Of a stretch of 64,000 nucleotides of DNA, positions 26,420-35,924 are shown piece after piece; position 1 is the first letter of the stretch; each line of letters opens with the position of its first letter. The DNA is taken from the NCBI RefSeq assembly GCF_000024025.1, contig NC_013131.1:4402001-4466000 (forward strand), in the 5' to 3' direction. The position numbers and the translations under genes were made by a program. The notes beneath the pieces are model-generated. The model was given only the letters and a program-made list of their open reading frames with translations, did no database searches and was not told where the DNA came from. This DNA comes from Catenulispora acidiphila DSM 44928 (GTDB taxonomy: Bacteria > Actinomycetota > Actinomycetes > Streptomycetales > Catenulisporaceae).

Positions 26420-27391
26420 TTACCAGGTTGTGCCGAGTTCGTCGGCGTAGTTTCTTCCGCCTTCGACTTCGGTTTCGCGGTCGGACTGGAGTTGTACCTG
26501 GTCGAAGAAGCCTGTGTCGGTGGCGTCGCTGCTGCCGGGTTCGTTGTTCGGTGTGGTGAGTAGCGCTTTGACGTCGTCGACGCACCGTTCGAGCAGTCGC
26601 GTGGTGCGGATCTGCTCGCGTAGGGCGCGGCGGGTTCGTGGGCCGATGTCGGTGCTGTCTTCGGCGGCTGTGTCGAAGGCGACGGGGATTCCGATCTCGG
26701 TCTTGTACAGGTCTGCGATGTCCATGACGAAGGACAGTTCGTGCCCGGAGTGGATGAATCCGAGTCCGGGAGAGCAACCCAGCGCGGTGATGATGGTGTG
26801 GGCGACGCCGTACATGCATTGTGCGGCGGCGGTGATTGCTTGGTTGATGGCGTCGCCGGCGTTGAAGTTGCCCGGTGTGTATTGGCGGCCGTGCCAGGGC
26901 ACGCCGGTGCGTTGTGACTGTTGTCGGTAGCAGTCTTTGAGTCGGCGGCCTTCCATGCCGAGTAGTTGTTGGCGCATGAAGCCGGAGGGGTCCTCGTCGG
27001 GGAATCGCATGCGGTACATGGCGCGTGCGATGTCCAGGCGTGTGCGGCGGTTCGCCCAGAGGGTTGCTTGTGCTTCCACGAGTGCGGATGATCGGTTGAG
27101 GGAGCGTGCGGCTGCGTAGAAGCGGGCGCCGTGTTCGCCGACCCATGCCACGTTTGCTCCGCAGTCGCCGAGTACTGCCATGGCTTGGTGGGTGATGCGG
27201 GTTCCGGGGCCGAGCAGGAGGGTGCCGATGGTCGCCGACGGGATGTGGGTGATCCCGTCGGCGTCTTGGGCGGTGATGGCGTTGGCGTCGCGATGGACGG
27301 TACACCGTTCCAGATAGACGAAGCTGACCCGGTCGGCGATGCGGGGCAGTTGGTAGGGAGTTGACGAGCCGCGTTGGGCGGGTCCGGCCAT
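26420..27391 (-). CDS. cas1: CRISPR integrase Cas1, type I-E
   Basis: 323 aa. The metal-binding residues of the integrase are visible: Glu147 in LLGMEGRRLK, His214 in GFIHSGHELSF and Asp224 in FVMDIADLYK. The N-terminal beta domain (YLERCTVHRDANAI, IPSATIGTLLLGPGT) is intact. The C-terminal tail after residue 290 is longer than in E. coli (305 aa). It lies three bases downstream of cas6e and 11 before cas2. All residues needed for spacer acquisition appear present. Confidence 0.97.
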   Translation of the reverse strand: MAGPAQRGSSTPYQLPRIADRVSFVYLERCTVHRDANAITAQDADGITHIPSATIGTLLLGPGTRITHQAMAVLGDCGANVAWVGEHGARFYAAARSLNRSSALVEAQATLWANRRTRLDIARAMYRMRFPDEDPSGFMRQQLLGMEGRRLKDCYRQQSQRTGVPWHGRQYTPGNFNAGDAINQAITAAAQCMYGVAHTIITALGCSPGLGFIHSGHELSFVMDIADLYKTEIGIPVAFDTAAEDSTDIGPRTRRALREQIRTTRLLERCVDDVKALLTTPNNEPGSSDATDTGFFDQVQLQSDRETEVEGGRNYADELGTTW

Positions 27392-27394
27392 GTG

Positions 27395-28105
27395 TTACTG
27401 GGCCGGGGCGAGGGTCATGAGCCCGCAGCCGTACGCCTTGGCCTTGCCCAGGCCTGTAGTGAGCACGGCGCGCACTTTGTCGGGGTCGTCGATGCGTAGC
27501 CTCCCGTCGTAGGTGACGGTGAGGATTTGGACGTTGTTTATTTTGCTGCTGCGTGCGGGGTCCTTCTTGGTGAAATCCAGGCTTCGGCGATCATGGACGA
27601 CGACTTGGTACTCGTCCATGTCTGTGGGCCTGGGAAGTTCCTTCGGCTGCTCGCAGATGGTGAATCCGGCCCGCTCCTGCTGTTTGAGCAGCCACCCGAG
27701 TTGGTGGCGGACGGTGATGTGCGCTGTCCGCTTGGTTGGCTCGCCGTCCCTGGTGCGGATGCTGTGGACCGGGTTGGCTGTGAGCCGAAAGGTCCAGATG
27801 TCGCCGGCGGTGAGCTTGTCGAGGAACGGTGCGTAGGCGAAGCTGTCCCAACTGCCGGTGGTGGGCCAGCCGGCCTGCTCGACGATGTGGGTGAGGTCGG
27901 GCCTGTCCGGGCTGACGATGTACAGCAGTACCTGGTTATTGGCGTTGCGGTCCAGGCGCCACAGGACTCGCGGACTGTTGCCGTCTGGCAGAGCGGGCAC
28001 ATTGGCGAACGATTGCATGACCGCGGCGTGCAGGATCTGCGGTGAGGTGAGCAGTCGCCGGGCGCCGGTGCGGGCGGTGTTGAAGCGAAAGCGCGTCAGG
28101 TACAT
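27395..28105 (-). CDS. cas6e: crRNA-processing endoribonuclease Cas6e
   Basis: 236 aa, two ferredoxin-like folds. The N-terminus MYLTRFRFNTARTGARRLL with SPQILHAAVMQSF is the Cas6e hallmark including the conserved His of the catalytic region. The glycine-rich loop GLGKAKAYGCGLMTL closes the protein. It cleaves the repeat hairpin (stem CCCCGC/GCGGGG) to leave the 8-nt handle. The start codon overlaps the cas5e stop by one base. Confidence 0.95.
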   Translation of the reverse strand: MYLTRFRFNTARTGARRLLTSPQILHAAVMQSFANVPALPDGNSPRVLWRLDRNANNQVLLYIVSPDRPDLTHIVEQAGWPTTGSWDSFAYAPFLDKLTAGDIWTFRLTANPVHSIRTRDGEPTKRTAHITVRHQLGWLLKQQERAGFTICEQPKELPRPTDMDEYQVVVHDRRSLDFTKKDPARSSKINNVQILTVTYDGRLRIDDPDKVRAVLTTGLGKAKAYGCGLMTLAPAQ

Positions 28106-28842
28106 CAGACGGCCTCCAGTCCGATCGTCGGGTCGTGTGCGGGGTGAGCTGTTACAGCCTGGCGGGGTGGGTTCTCACGGACCTGTTTGCCGTGGGGGTT
28201 CGTGATCTCGATCGTTTCATTGTGGTACGCGCGCAGGTCGTACCTGCGGTGACGGGGGTTGAACGTGACCGGCTGGTCACGCTGCAGGTCCGAGCCGCGC
28301 GTGCCGGGAGCGACCTCGATCTGCATGTCCAAGGCAACGCGCGTCCGGCGTTCACGTCGCTGATACCACTCGGAGGCGAGCCAGGGTTCCTGACGCAGCA
28401 CCTCGTTGAGTCCCAAAGTGCGAACGCCTATATTAACGGGTTGCGATGGCGGGCAGGAACGGCGGCCCAGGTAGGGCAGGAAGTGTGGTCTCTTGATGGC
28501 GGCGTGCAACGCTTCGATCAGCTGGTCATCGCCCTCGACGGCGGCGAGAAACACCGCGTCGGCGAGGTAGAACCGGTACGACAGCGGCATCGACACCCCG
28601 GTGTCGCCGTGGTGTGCGGTCTGAAAGTCTCGAACTCGCACGCCCGGCTGATCGGCACGCACTCCGAACCGCAGCGCCGCCAGATCGGAAAGATCGGCGT
28701 CGCGTTCCCAGCCCAAAGCGGCGGCCAACAATCCGACCACTGCGCTTTTCGTCGGTGTCGATGTTGTCGTGCGCCACGCGAAGCGGCTGGCTACGCCCCA
28801 GGACTGCAGGGGTCCGGCAAACCGCAGAGCCAGCGTGCTCAT
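28105..28842 (-). CDS. cas5: Cascade subunit Cas5e
   Basis: 245 aa with the Cas5 N-terminal signature LALRFAGPLQSWG, followed by the PTKSAVVGLLAAALGW segment typical of Cas5e. It binds the 5' handle of the crRNA in Cascade. It overlaps cas7e by four bases and cas6e by one. Confidence 0.95.
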   Translation of the reverse strand: MSTLALRFAGPLQSWGVASRFAWRTTTSTPTKSAVVGLLAAALGWERDADLSDLAALRFGVRADQPGVRVRDFQTAHHGDTGVSMPLSYRFYLADAVFLAAVEGDDQLIEALHAAIKRPHFLPYLGRRSCPPSQPVNIGVRTLGLNEVLRQEPWLASEWYQRRERRTRVALDMQIEVAPGTRGSDLQRDQPVTFNPRHRRYDLRAYHNETIEITNPHGKQVRENPPRQAVTAHPAHDPTIGLEAV

Positions 28843-30038
28843 GCGTCAGATGCCAGCCGAGTCGTGACTGCAGCCCCGACAGCGGCGACAAGCTGGCTGA
28901 TCGACACCGGATCGCCGGCCTGCTCAAGGGCTTCTGTTGCCGAACCCGCGCAGACGACCCAGGAATCAGTACCCTCCTGCAGGTCGTAGGCCTGCTCGAG
29001 CTTCGGGATGTAGCTGGCCAAACGCTCGCATGCCCCTTTGAGATACCCGCCCTGGTGTTCGCCGGCGCTGATGGCTTCCTCGAATGCGGCGGCGAAGCTG
29101 ATTGGGCGTGAGGCGCGTAGCTTGACCAGGACCACGTCGGGGACTGTGTGGTTGCCGAACGTGTTGACTTTCCCGGTCGGCATCGACAGTGCGAATCCCC
29201 GGATGAAGGCCTCGACAGCACGCCGCACGGGCTCGGTCTGAGACTCACCTTCAAGTAGCCCGGCACCGAGGTTGTCGGCCAGCCGGTTCACATCGACTGC
29301 CGCATATCGGTAAAGCGTTGCCGCGTTGAAGTCGACGATCCCAATCATGCCGGCCCCAGGCTCGGCCTCGGTGCTACGGTCGTCGACGGCGGTGAAGTAG
29401 TCCGACTCGTTCTCCACGGCGTGCACGCTGATTGCGTGTGCGACTTGTGCTGCGGCGTCGACGTTGATGTCCGTGGCGTCGGCGACCATGCGGCCGAACA
29501 GCGCGATGTCGACCGAGTGGCGCGTGTCGGCGGCTTGCCGGACCCGGTTCTTGAAGTCTTTGTCTTTCAGGAAGGCCGTGATGTCCTTGGAGCCTTCCAC
29601 CCCGAGGCGTGCCAGGTTGTTGAGCTGGCTTTCGCTGAGGAACATCAGGTAGCCGGTCTCCGGGAGTGCGGCCGTAGCATCCTGATCGCTTTTGACTGCT
29701 GCTGACTTCCGCTTTGGGACCTCGCTTTTGGCCCCCGTCGCAGCCTTGATCACCTCGACTGCGACAGCCACTGCATCGCCGGGGGACAGGGACGGCTCCA
29801 GCGCGGTCATCCGGTTGGCGATCTGTTCGGCGACGCGCTTGGTCCGCACGCCCAGTTCGGACGGGTCCAGCAGATCTCCGAATGCTTGACGGGTGGCGCG
29901 CTTCCAGGCCTGGCTGGAGACACGTGCCCGGCGCACACCGCCATAGACGGCGGTTTTCGGGGAGCCGGTGTCGTCTCGGTTCAGGTTGCTCGGCGGGACG
30001 GTCTGCAGGATGTGGATATCGAGGATGACGCGAGTCAT
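28839..30038 (-). CDS. cas7: Cascade backbone subunit Cas7e (Cse4/CasC)
   Basis: 399 aa from the ATG at 30038, with AAGGAAGC seven bases upstream. The start DIHILQTVPPSNLNRDDTG and the motif RARVSSQAWKRATR are diagnostic for Cas7e; NVDAAAQVAHAISVHAVENESDYFTAVDD and LPTGKVN-like SMPTGKVNTFGNH blocks follow. Several copies polymerise along the crRNA. It overlaps cse2 and cas5e by four bases each. The central insertion around residues 120-140 (KSEVPKRKSAAVKSD) is lysine-rich. Confidence 0.96.
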   Translation of the reverse strand: MTRVILDIHILQTVPPSNLNRDDTGSPKTAVYGGVRRARVSSQAWKRATRQAFGDLLDPSELGVRTKRVAEQIANRMTALEPSLSPGDAVAVAVEVIKAATGAKSEVPKRKSAAVKSDQDATAALPETGYLMFLSESQLNNLARLGVEGSKDITAFLKDKDFKNRVRQAADTRHSVDIALFGRMVADATDINVDAAAQVAHAISVHAVENESDYFTAVDDRSTEAEPGAGMIGIVDFNAATLYRYAAVDVNRLADNLGAGLLEGESQTEPVRRAVEAFIRGFALSMPTGKVNTFGNHTVPDVVLVKLRASRPISFAAAFEEAISAGEHQGGYLKGACERLASYIPKLEQAYDLQEGTDSWVVCAGSATEALEQAGDPVSISQLVAAVGAAVTTRLASDA

Positions 30039-30706
30039 GAGGCTTCCTTTGTCTGCTCGGTTCCTTGAGTGTCTGGCGTGCCCTGTTGTGCTCGGGCGTG
30101 GAAGTTCCGTCCCCAATCCCTGCGGACTCTGGCTCGCCGATCAGGCATTTGCCAGTGATAGATCTGTTCGGCGAGCGCGGCGTAGTCCATCGCTTGCGTG
30201 TGCTGTCGCAGAACAAGGACGACATCGCGCAGACGCTGCGCGAGTGTGTCCAGGGAGGTGGCCGTGCCGATTCGGACGAAGCGGCGCCGCAACGGCTCGT
30301 CGATGTCATCGCCGGGCATCAGAGCACGGACAGCTCGTCCCAGCTGTGGCCCACCCGCGACATGCATCGGCGAATCGCGGCGTGACTGCTGATGCACCGC
30401 CCAGAGCGTTACTGCGATGTGCACGGCGTTCTCAGCGCGCAGCCGCTCGTTTTCCCTGCGATCGGGGATATCCGTGTAAAGCCGATCCGTGCCTTCCAAC
30501 CCCCACAGGTCCGGGACGGCGTGGAGTGGCTTGCCCACACCGCGCCGAATCCGCGCTAGAGCGGCCACGGCCTCTGGACGGTCGTTCAAGTAGCCGCCCT
30601 GCAACTTGCGGATATGGGCGTTGGCGATCTCCTTCACGAGCTCGTGAATCGGTGGCGGGCCCGCCGGGGCTGGAGCGTTGACTGTCGTGGCGCTGGTAGT
30701 GGTCAT
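30035..30706 (-). CDS. cse2: Cascade small subunit Cse2 (Cas11e)
   Basis: 223 aa, all-helical, with Cse2 blocks LARIRRGVGKPLHAVPDLWG, NAVHIAVTLWAVHQQS and RRRFVRIGTATSLDTLAQRLRDVV. The C-terminus RRDWGRNFH is also typical. It dimerises in the belly of Cascade and stabilises the R-loop. Four-base overlaps with the cas3-cse1 stop and the cas7e start show translational coupling. Confidence 0.95.
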   Translation of the reverse strand: MTTTSATTVNAPAPAGPPPIHELVKEIANAHIRKLQGGYLNDRPEAVAALARIRRGVGKPLHAVPDLWGLEGTDRLYTDIPDRRENERLRAENAVHIAVTLWAVHQQSRRDSPMHVAGGPQLGRAVRALMPGDDIDEPLRRRFVRIGTATSLDTLAQRLRDVVLVLRQHTQAMDYAALAEQIYHWQMPDRRARVRRDWGRNFHARAQQGTPDTQGTEQTKEAS

Positions 30707-33700
30707 GCCGGGTCCTCCTGTATGCCTACGGGTTCGCCGGGATCGGTTGGCTTCTTACCGAGACGGCTACTGAGCGCCTTGGCGATGCGGCCTTTGAAGT
30801 ACAAGTCAGCCAAGGAATCGTCCATCCAGCGCTCCCCGCGGGTGGTCTTCACCATCCGGCCCTGTGCGGCTGCCGAGCCAGCTGAGTCCAAGAGCATCTG
30901 GCCCTGCACTGCGATGATGTCGTAGACCCGCCCCTGCCACACGGCGCGCATAGCGGCCGGGTCAGTGCTGTTGCCCAGGTCCAGCAGCCAACGGCGGTAC
31001 GGGCCGTCAAGGGCCCCGAACGCTCGGTCCCGCGCGGTGACGCGTTCTGGTTCCGGGTCGAGTCCCGCGGCCCGGGCAAGGTCGCTGGCCAGGTCGCCTA
31101 GAGCGGCAACTGCGGAGTCCGCGTCCTTGACTGCTGTGACGGCGGCTTTACCGAAGCGGGGGTCGTCTTCGTGGAGAAGCACGACGGCCATAGTCAGTTC
31201 ATCGCTGACCACTTCGTCGATGATCGACTGTTGTGTTCCGTACACGGCGCCTGATGTACGTACTCGTATCAGTCCGCGGCTTGGCAGGTTGCCGTGGTGG
31301 GCCAGCTCGCCGAGCCAATCCACGATCTTGGGGCGGTAGTGGGAGGCCGGTTCCCCAGTCTGGCTGCTTCCGCTACCTGCGCTCCCAGCCAACAGAGACT
31401 CGATCCCCCGCCAGGCGGCACGCGTGGGATCATGCTGCTGCGGCATGTAGACCGTGGATAGGCCGAGTTTCTTCTCCTGGGGCTTGCTTCGCCGCCAGCC
31501 TGTCATCGGTTCCACGCCATGCTTGTTGTGCGCAGTGAGTTCGTCGCCGTAGGTCAGCACAGCCCCAGTGACGCCGCGGGTGTCATACTCCAGCCGGATA
31601 CGCCGCGACTGCCAGGTATACAAGTCGCGTAGCCCAGCAGGAACACGGGGTTCAGCGTCAGCATGGTCGCTCCCGGCCCTGCCGTTTGTACCTCGCCACG
31701 CGGGTACATCTTGGGCGGAGGTGACCTGCAGATTCGTGGTGTCTGCAGGGATGAGGTTGAGCAGCAGGGTCTGGCGCAGCGTGTCGCCTTCGGCGAATAC
31801 CCCGCCGAGGTTGCCTAGCCAGGCGACACCTTGCGGATACCGCTTGCCGTTCACCGCTTTGGGATCGCCGACGACACCCGACTTGATCCCCGAGGTGTCG
31901 AACGCTTGTGTGTGAACCAGCCATCTGGCGGCCTCAGCGAAACTGAGCTGTTCGACACCGGGCATGCGCATGGTGAGGAACGGATCACCGTCCGGCACGT
32001 CGGCCACGATCTTGTTGAGCGGCCCTACTTCACCTTTCGCTGTCTGCAGCCCGGGAACTTGATAGAAAGGCGTGGCAGGGTGCAGCAGATCGAACCGCTC
32101 CCTGTGGCTGTCCAGATAGGCTGGCACCGCTGCGAACGGGTCATCCGAGGTCCACAGGTCCTCCCAGTCCTGACCGTCGCGCGGCCCGTCTACCGCGTCA
32201 TATAGGACGGCCAGTAGCAGACGTAGCAGCGCAAAGTCCTGGGTCGGAAGATCCCCGACCAACCTGCGGATCAAGTTCGACTGGGCGAACACATCTCGCA
32301 GCGACAGCACACCCTGCATACCGTCGGCGTACAACACCGGGAGCCACGGCGCTGAGGTCAGATCGAACGAAGCCGTCTTGTCATCCGAGGCCTCCTTGTC
32401 CCGTACTACAGCGGCATGCGGTTCACCAGGCATCACCATCTCCAAACCGTCATCCGGGTTGTAGGACAACTCGTAGCCGGCCAAGACGGTCCGGCACTCC
32501 TCATCAAGCACAAGAAGCAACTCGCCTTGCAGCCACGAGCTCTCCTTCGCCTGCCAGGCCTCGTGATACTCGCGCTCAAGTTCCCGAAGCACCCGATCGA
32601 ACATCCACGGTTTGGCGAACAACCCGGGCAGACGCAGCGCGCTGGCGGCCGCCGCTCGGGCTGCGCGCGGCGGCGGCACAGCTTCCGTCGGCAGCTCGAG
32701 CCCTCCACGGCCCCGATCCAGCCACGGCAGCGTCCGCAGGACACCATCGCTGCCTCGTTGGACGACTAGCACCTCGATCGTCTCCGGGCTGTCGCGAACC
32801 TGCGCCCGACCAGCCCGGGTATCGTCCGCATCGCCAACGCCGCCGTCGATCCACCCGATGAGAGATCGCCCCGGCCCGCGGACCTCGTCGAGGCAGAATG
32901 CCATGGCCCCCTCGCGCTGCTGCACTATGTGCGCCATGTGCTCGGCTTGCGCGGCGTCCATAGCCTCGCCCCAACCCGTCGGTGCGACAAAACTCTGCGC
33001 ATACGCGCACTGAACCAGGGGATTGATGTCACCCGGCAACGTCAGCGCGCTTCCTGTCAGGTACGGCTGCAGGACAGCCAGGCTACGCAGCAACGGGTGC
33101 AGCCCGTAGACCGCCACCGAACCTGCTATCGGTGCCGACGGAATACCCGCCCAATCCACCCCGGTCACCAGACATCGAGCCGTGCGTAGGCTGGGCGGAC
33201 GCTCCGATTGCTCCGGACCGCCGCGATGATGTCGGTGCACCCGTCCCATCCTCTGGAGAACGAGGTCGATGGGTGCGAGATCGGTGACCAGCAAATCAAA
33301 GTCAATGTCAAGTGATTGTTCCGCGACCTGGCTGGCCACAACGATGTGTCGTCGTGGCCGTGCACCGTCGTGGCCGAACCGAGCCAGTAGATCGGCATCT
33401 TTACGCGCCCGGTCCAGGTCAATGAACCGCGAGTGCGCCACGGTCACCTGCCCGGCGCCGAAGCGTTCCCGCAGCTGCTGAGCCGTCTGCAAGACCCGGC
33501 CGACAGTGTTGCGGATGATCAGCGCGCAACCCCCGTCGACCAGCTCAGCCTCCAAACGATCGGCAAGTCGGCCCAAGTCGTCGTCGAACGCCTCCACATT
33601 CACGTCGACGCGGCGACCCTCGGCCGGCTCGGTACCGACCGCCTGAGCCGGCGCACCTATCGTCACAGCTGTCAGGACCGGGTACGCTTCACGGGCATCC

Positions 33701-35343
33701 CGCAGCGCCTCCGACGTGATGCCGCCGTAGGCCTCGACGAGAGCCTGCCGACGGTCGGCCGGCAACGTCGCTGACAACAACACCACCGGGACCCGGTAGG
33801 CGCCGAGCCAGGACAGCACCCGCTCCAGATACACGCTCATGTAGGCGTCGTAGGCGTGCACCTCGTCGATGACGACGACCTTGCCCGCCACCGCCAGATG
33901 TCGCAGCGCGAGATGCCGCGACTTCAAGCCCGTGAACAGCAACTGGTCGATCGTGCCGACAACGAACGGCGACAAGATCCCCTTCTTGCGGCCACGAAGC
34001 CACTGATGAGCCACCATATCCGCCGAGCCTGCTCGCCTGTCGCGGCGAACATTGGCCTCACCGGCGTACCCGTCCGCGTCAATAGAGGTCAGCCTCGGTG
34101 CAGCCCGCAGAAACGAGGCGAAGGCGTCATCCAACGCCGCCTTTCCATGTGCCAAATGAACGGAGGCAACGCCTTCGCGCGGCACCTGGCGAAGCCAGTT
34201 CACCACCCGTGCAAACATCGCATTGCTGGTGGCCTGTGTCGGCAGCGCCAGAAATACCCCACCCGCGCCACTCCGGGCCGCCAAGATTTCCGCAGCAAGA
34301 AGCGCAGCTTCGGTCTTCCCTTCCCCCATCGGCGCCTCGATGACCAACAGGCCTGGCGCGGCATTAGCAGACGCCAACTGCACAGCCATCTGCTGGACCG
34401 GACGCAGCTGCGCGTCCGCCGGCAGCCCGAACCGGCTAGCAAGCAAACCCTGCATGCCAGGCATCAGATATTTGGGCGCCCACGGTGCTGGCAACTCCAG
34501 GCCCCGCCAGGCCAACTCAACGCGCTTACCAGGATCGATCGCCGCCTCGCCCGTTCCCAGAGCCGGATAAGGGAACAGATCGGTGTTGCTAGCGATCCAG
34601 TCAGCAACGATGACCAGACCAGTCAGCAGTACCTGAGCCTGCTGCGAAAGCCTCAAACCGCGCCAGTGCGCCAGACGACTCGACGCTCCGGTCATCACAG
34701 CACACGCATCAAGCAGCTCATGCTGCGATGACTTCCATATGCCCTCGCTTGCCCCAGGCGTGCGAAGAAGTTCCGGATACGCATCAAGATCATGAAGCTG
34801 CGAATAGCTCGGGGGCACCCCGTGGTGTCCACCCGCAATGACCGTAAACGCATCGGCGGATCGTCCGGACCAACCATGCCGCTCCATGAGCCACTCACGC
34901 AGCAGTACCTGGCCCGCGAGCCCATGCGGCGCCACCCGTCGGTCGTCGCCGAACTGCGTGCGTGTCGGCATATCAAGGCCACATTCACGCATTGCCTGTG
35001 CGAGCGGTTCGCACTGGCAGGCAAATGCCGGCGTTAGCTTCCCTATGTCGTGGGTTCCTGCGAGCCATACCGCCAGAGTCCTGCCATCGACCAGCCCTTC
35101 CGGAAGGCCCTCAGCAATAAGGCTCTTAACATGGTCAGGAAGCCATTGGTCCCACAGGTGTTCAGCGATCGCCGCAGAGTCCGCAAGATGCCGAATCAGG
35201 GACAGACTTTGCCCTGAATCCGGGTCGGACTTTGCCCATGCCGATCGCGTTGCTGCGGACAGGTCCTCTGCGGCGTTACGCAACCCACCATCCCCCCAAC
35301 ATCTCGTGCTGCCGACATTGAACACGAGTAACGACACGTGCAC
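30703..35343 (-). CDS. cas3-cse1: Cas3-Cse1 fusion (nuclease-helicase joined to Cascade large subunit)
   Basis: A continuous frame of about 1546 codons from a GTG at 35343; a TTG at 35283 with GGGGGGATGG before it is an equally good start. Numbered from the GTG, the HD nuclease has THDIGK (His98-Asp99) and HH at about 173-174. The SF2 helicase has Walker A APMGEGKTE at about 337-345, DEVH at 493-496, SAT at 524-526 and QRMGRVHRHH at 697-706. After a bridge around residue 990, Cse1 (Cas8e) begins with FDLTSAPWLPVLY and includes the HPATPFYQ block and Cse1-type LGLSTVYMPQQHDP. No stop or frameshift separates them. Normally these are two proteins; natural fusions are known in some actinobacteria. 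Confidence 0.94.
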   Translation of the reverse strand: MHVSLLVFNVGSTRCWGDGGLRNAAEDLSAATRSAWAKSDPDSGQSLSLIRHLADSAAIAEHLWDQWLPDHVKSLIAEGLPEGLVDGRTLAVWLAGTHDIGKLTPAFACQCEPLAQAMRECGLDMPTRTQFGDDRRVAPHGLAGQVLLREWLMERHGWSGRSADAFTVIAGGHHGVPPSYSQLHDLDAYPELLRTPGASEGIWKSSQHELLDACAVMTGASSRLAHWRGLRLSQQAQVLLTGLVIVADWIASNTDLFPYPALGTGEAAIDPGKRVELAWRGLELPAPWAPKYLMPGMQGLLASRFGLPADAQLRPVQQMAVQLASANAAPGLLVIEAPMGEGKTEAALLAAEILAARSGAGGVFLALPTQATSNAMFARVVNWLRQVPREGVASVHLAHGKAALDDAFASFLRAAPRLTSIDADGYAGEANVRRDRRAGSADMVAHQWLRGRKKGILSPFVVGTIDQLLFTGLKSRHLALRHLAVAGKVVVIDEVHAYDAYMSVYLERVLSWLGAYRVPVVLLSATLPADRRQALVEAYGGITSEALRDAREAYPVLTAVTIGAPAQAVGTEPAEGRRVDVNVEAFDDDLGRLADRLEAELVDGGCALIIRNTVGRVLQTAQQLRERFGAGQVTVAHSRFIDLDRARKDADLLARFGHDGARPRRHIVVASQVAEQSLDIDFDLLVTDLAPIDLVLQRMGRVHRHHRGGPEQSERPPSLRTARCLVTGVDWAGIPSAPIAGSVAVYGLHPLLRSLAVLQPYLTGSALTLPGDINPLVQCAYAQSFVAPTGWGEAMDAAQAEHMAHIVQQREGAMAFCLDEVRGPGRSLIGWIDGGVGDADDTRAGRAQVRDSPETIEVLVVQRGSDGVLRTLPWLDRGRGGLELPTEAVPPPRAARAAAASALRLPGLFAKPWMFDRVLRELEREYHEAWQAKESSWLQGELLLVLDEECRTVLAGYELSYNPDDGLEMVMPGEPHAAVVRDKEASDDKTASFDLTSAPWLPVLYADGMQGVLSLRDVFAQSNLIRRLVGDLPTQDFALLRLLLAVLYDAVDGPRDGQDWEDLWTSDDPFAAVPAYLDSHRERFDLLHPATPFYQVPGLQTAKGEVGPLNKIVADVPDGDPFLTMRMPGVEQLSFAEAARWLVHTQAFDTSGIKSGVVGDPKAVNGKRYPQGVAWLGNLGGVFAEGDTLRQTLLLNLIPADTTNLQVTSAQDVPAWRGTNGRAGSDHADAEPRVPAGLRDLYTWQSRRIRLEYDTRGVTGAVLTYGDELTAHNKHGVEPMTGWRRSKPQEKKLGLSTVYMPQQHDPTRAAWRGIESLLAGSAGSGSSQTGEPASHYRPKIVDWLGELAHHGNLPSRGLIRVRTSGAVYGTQQSIIDEVVSDELTMAVVLLHEDDPRFGKAAVTAVKDADSAVAALGDLASDLARAAGLDPEPERVTARDRAFGALDGPYRRWLLDLGNSTDPAAMRAVWQGRVYDIIAVQGQMLLDSAGSAAAQGRMVKTTRGERWMDDSLADLYFKGRIAKALSSRLGKKPTDPGEPVGIQEDPA

Positions 35344-35400
35344 AGCGAGTTCGCCAAAATGCGACCTTTGAGGCTCCCGGCGCCTGGTTATTGATCGAAA

Positions 35401-35441
35401 CCGGGCGCGACGTGTCAAACGGAGTGAGGTGTCGCGCCCGG
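35401..35441 (-). terminator. Strong hairpin between the small membrane-protein gene and cas3-cse1
   Basis: CCGGGCGCGAC (35401-35411) pairs perfectly with GTCGCGCCCGG (35431-35441), leaving a 19-nt loop. On the minus strand it follows the small gene by 24 bases and precedes the cas3 start region by about 60. It may end the small gene's transcript or attenuate entry into the cas operon. Confidence 0.65.
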
Positions 35442-35465
35442 CCTCTATGGATGGCAGCCGAAGGG

Positions 35466-35681
35466 CTACCTTGCGATGCGGACCGGGCGCAGTAGGGCAG
35501 GTCGGAACAGGCGAACGATGATTGCGATAATGATCGCGATGACCACCACGGCGCGGGTTTCGGCATCGATCGGCCAGGGCGAGCCTGTGCCCGCGCAGAT
35601 GGTAGCCGTCGCGACACCAAGCAGCTTGTTCTCGGCCGCGACGACGTTGCGACACTTGCGCTGGTCAGCGGGTAGTACCAT
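35466..35681 (-). CDS. Small membrane protein upstream of the cas operon
   Basis: 71 aa from the ATG at 35681, selected because an outstanding ribosome-binding site GGAGGG ends four bases upstream. Residues about 1-40 are polar with two cysteines (RKCRNVV, ATICAGTG); residues about 43-60 (AVVVIAIIIAIIVRLF) form one membrane helix, followed by a basic tail. I do not recognise the family. It has its own hairpins on both sides (35714-35749 and 35401-35441). It could be an unrelated gene, a regulator or an auxiliary component of the CRISPR system; the sequence does not decide. Confidence 0.6.
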   Translation of the reverse strand: MVLPADQRKCRNVVAAENKLLGVATATICAGTGSPWPIDAETRAVVVIAIIIAIIVRLFRPALLRPVRIAR

Positions 35682-35713
35682 GGAGCCCTCCTTGATTGAA
35701 CGCAGGGAGATAT

Positions 35714-35749
35714 GAGCCGGCCCCCACTTCACACCTGCGGGGCCGGCTC
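35714..35749 (-). promoter_or_regulatory. Perfect hairpin in the 5' leader of the small membrane-protein gene
   Basis: GAGCCGGCCCC (35714-35724) pairs with GGGGCCGGCTC (35739-35749), with a 14-nt loop. It lies 33-68 bases upstream of the start codon at 35681. It may be an attenuator or 5' stability element, or the terminator of decayed sequence upstream. Confidence 0.5.
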
Positions 35750-35924
35750 TCTACGTTAGCGGCCTGTGACTCGCTGTGGATGCGCTTCGGCTACTTTCGT
35801 TCGCCGCGAACTTTCGTACCTCAAGTGTGCTGGATTCCAGCCCACACAGTTGGGGCGAAGCGAGCTGTGCCGCCACCAGCAAGAAGGCGGTCGGGTCAAG
35901 CTGCATGGTGCAGGACAGTCTTAG

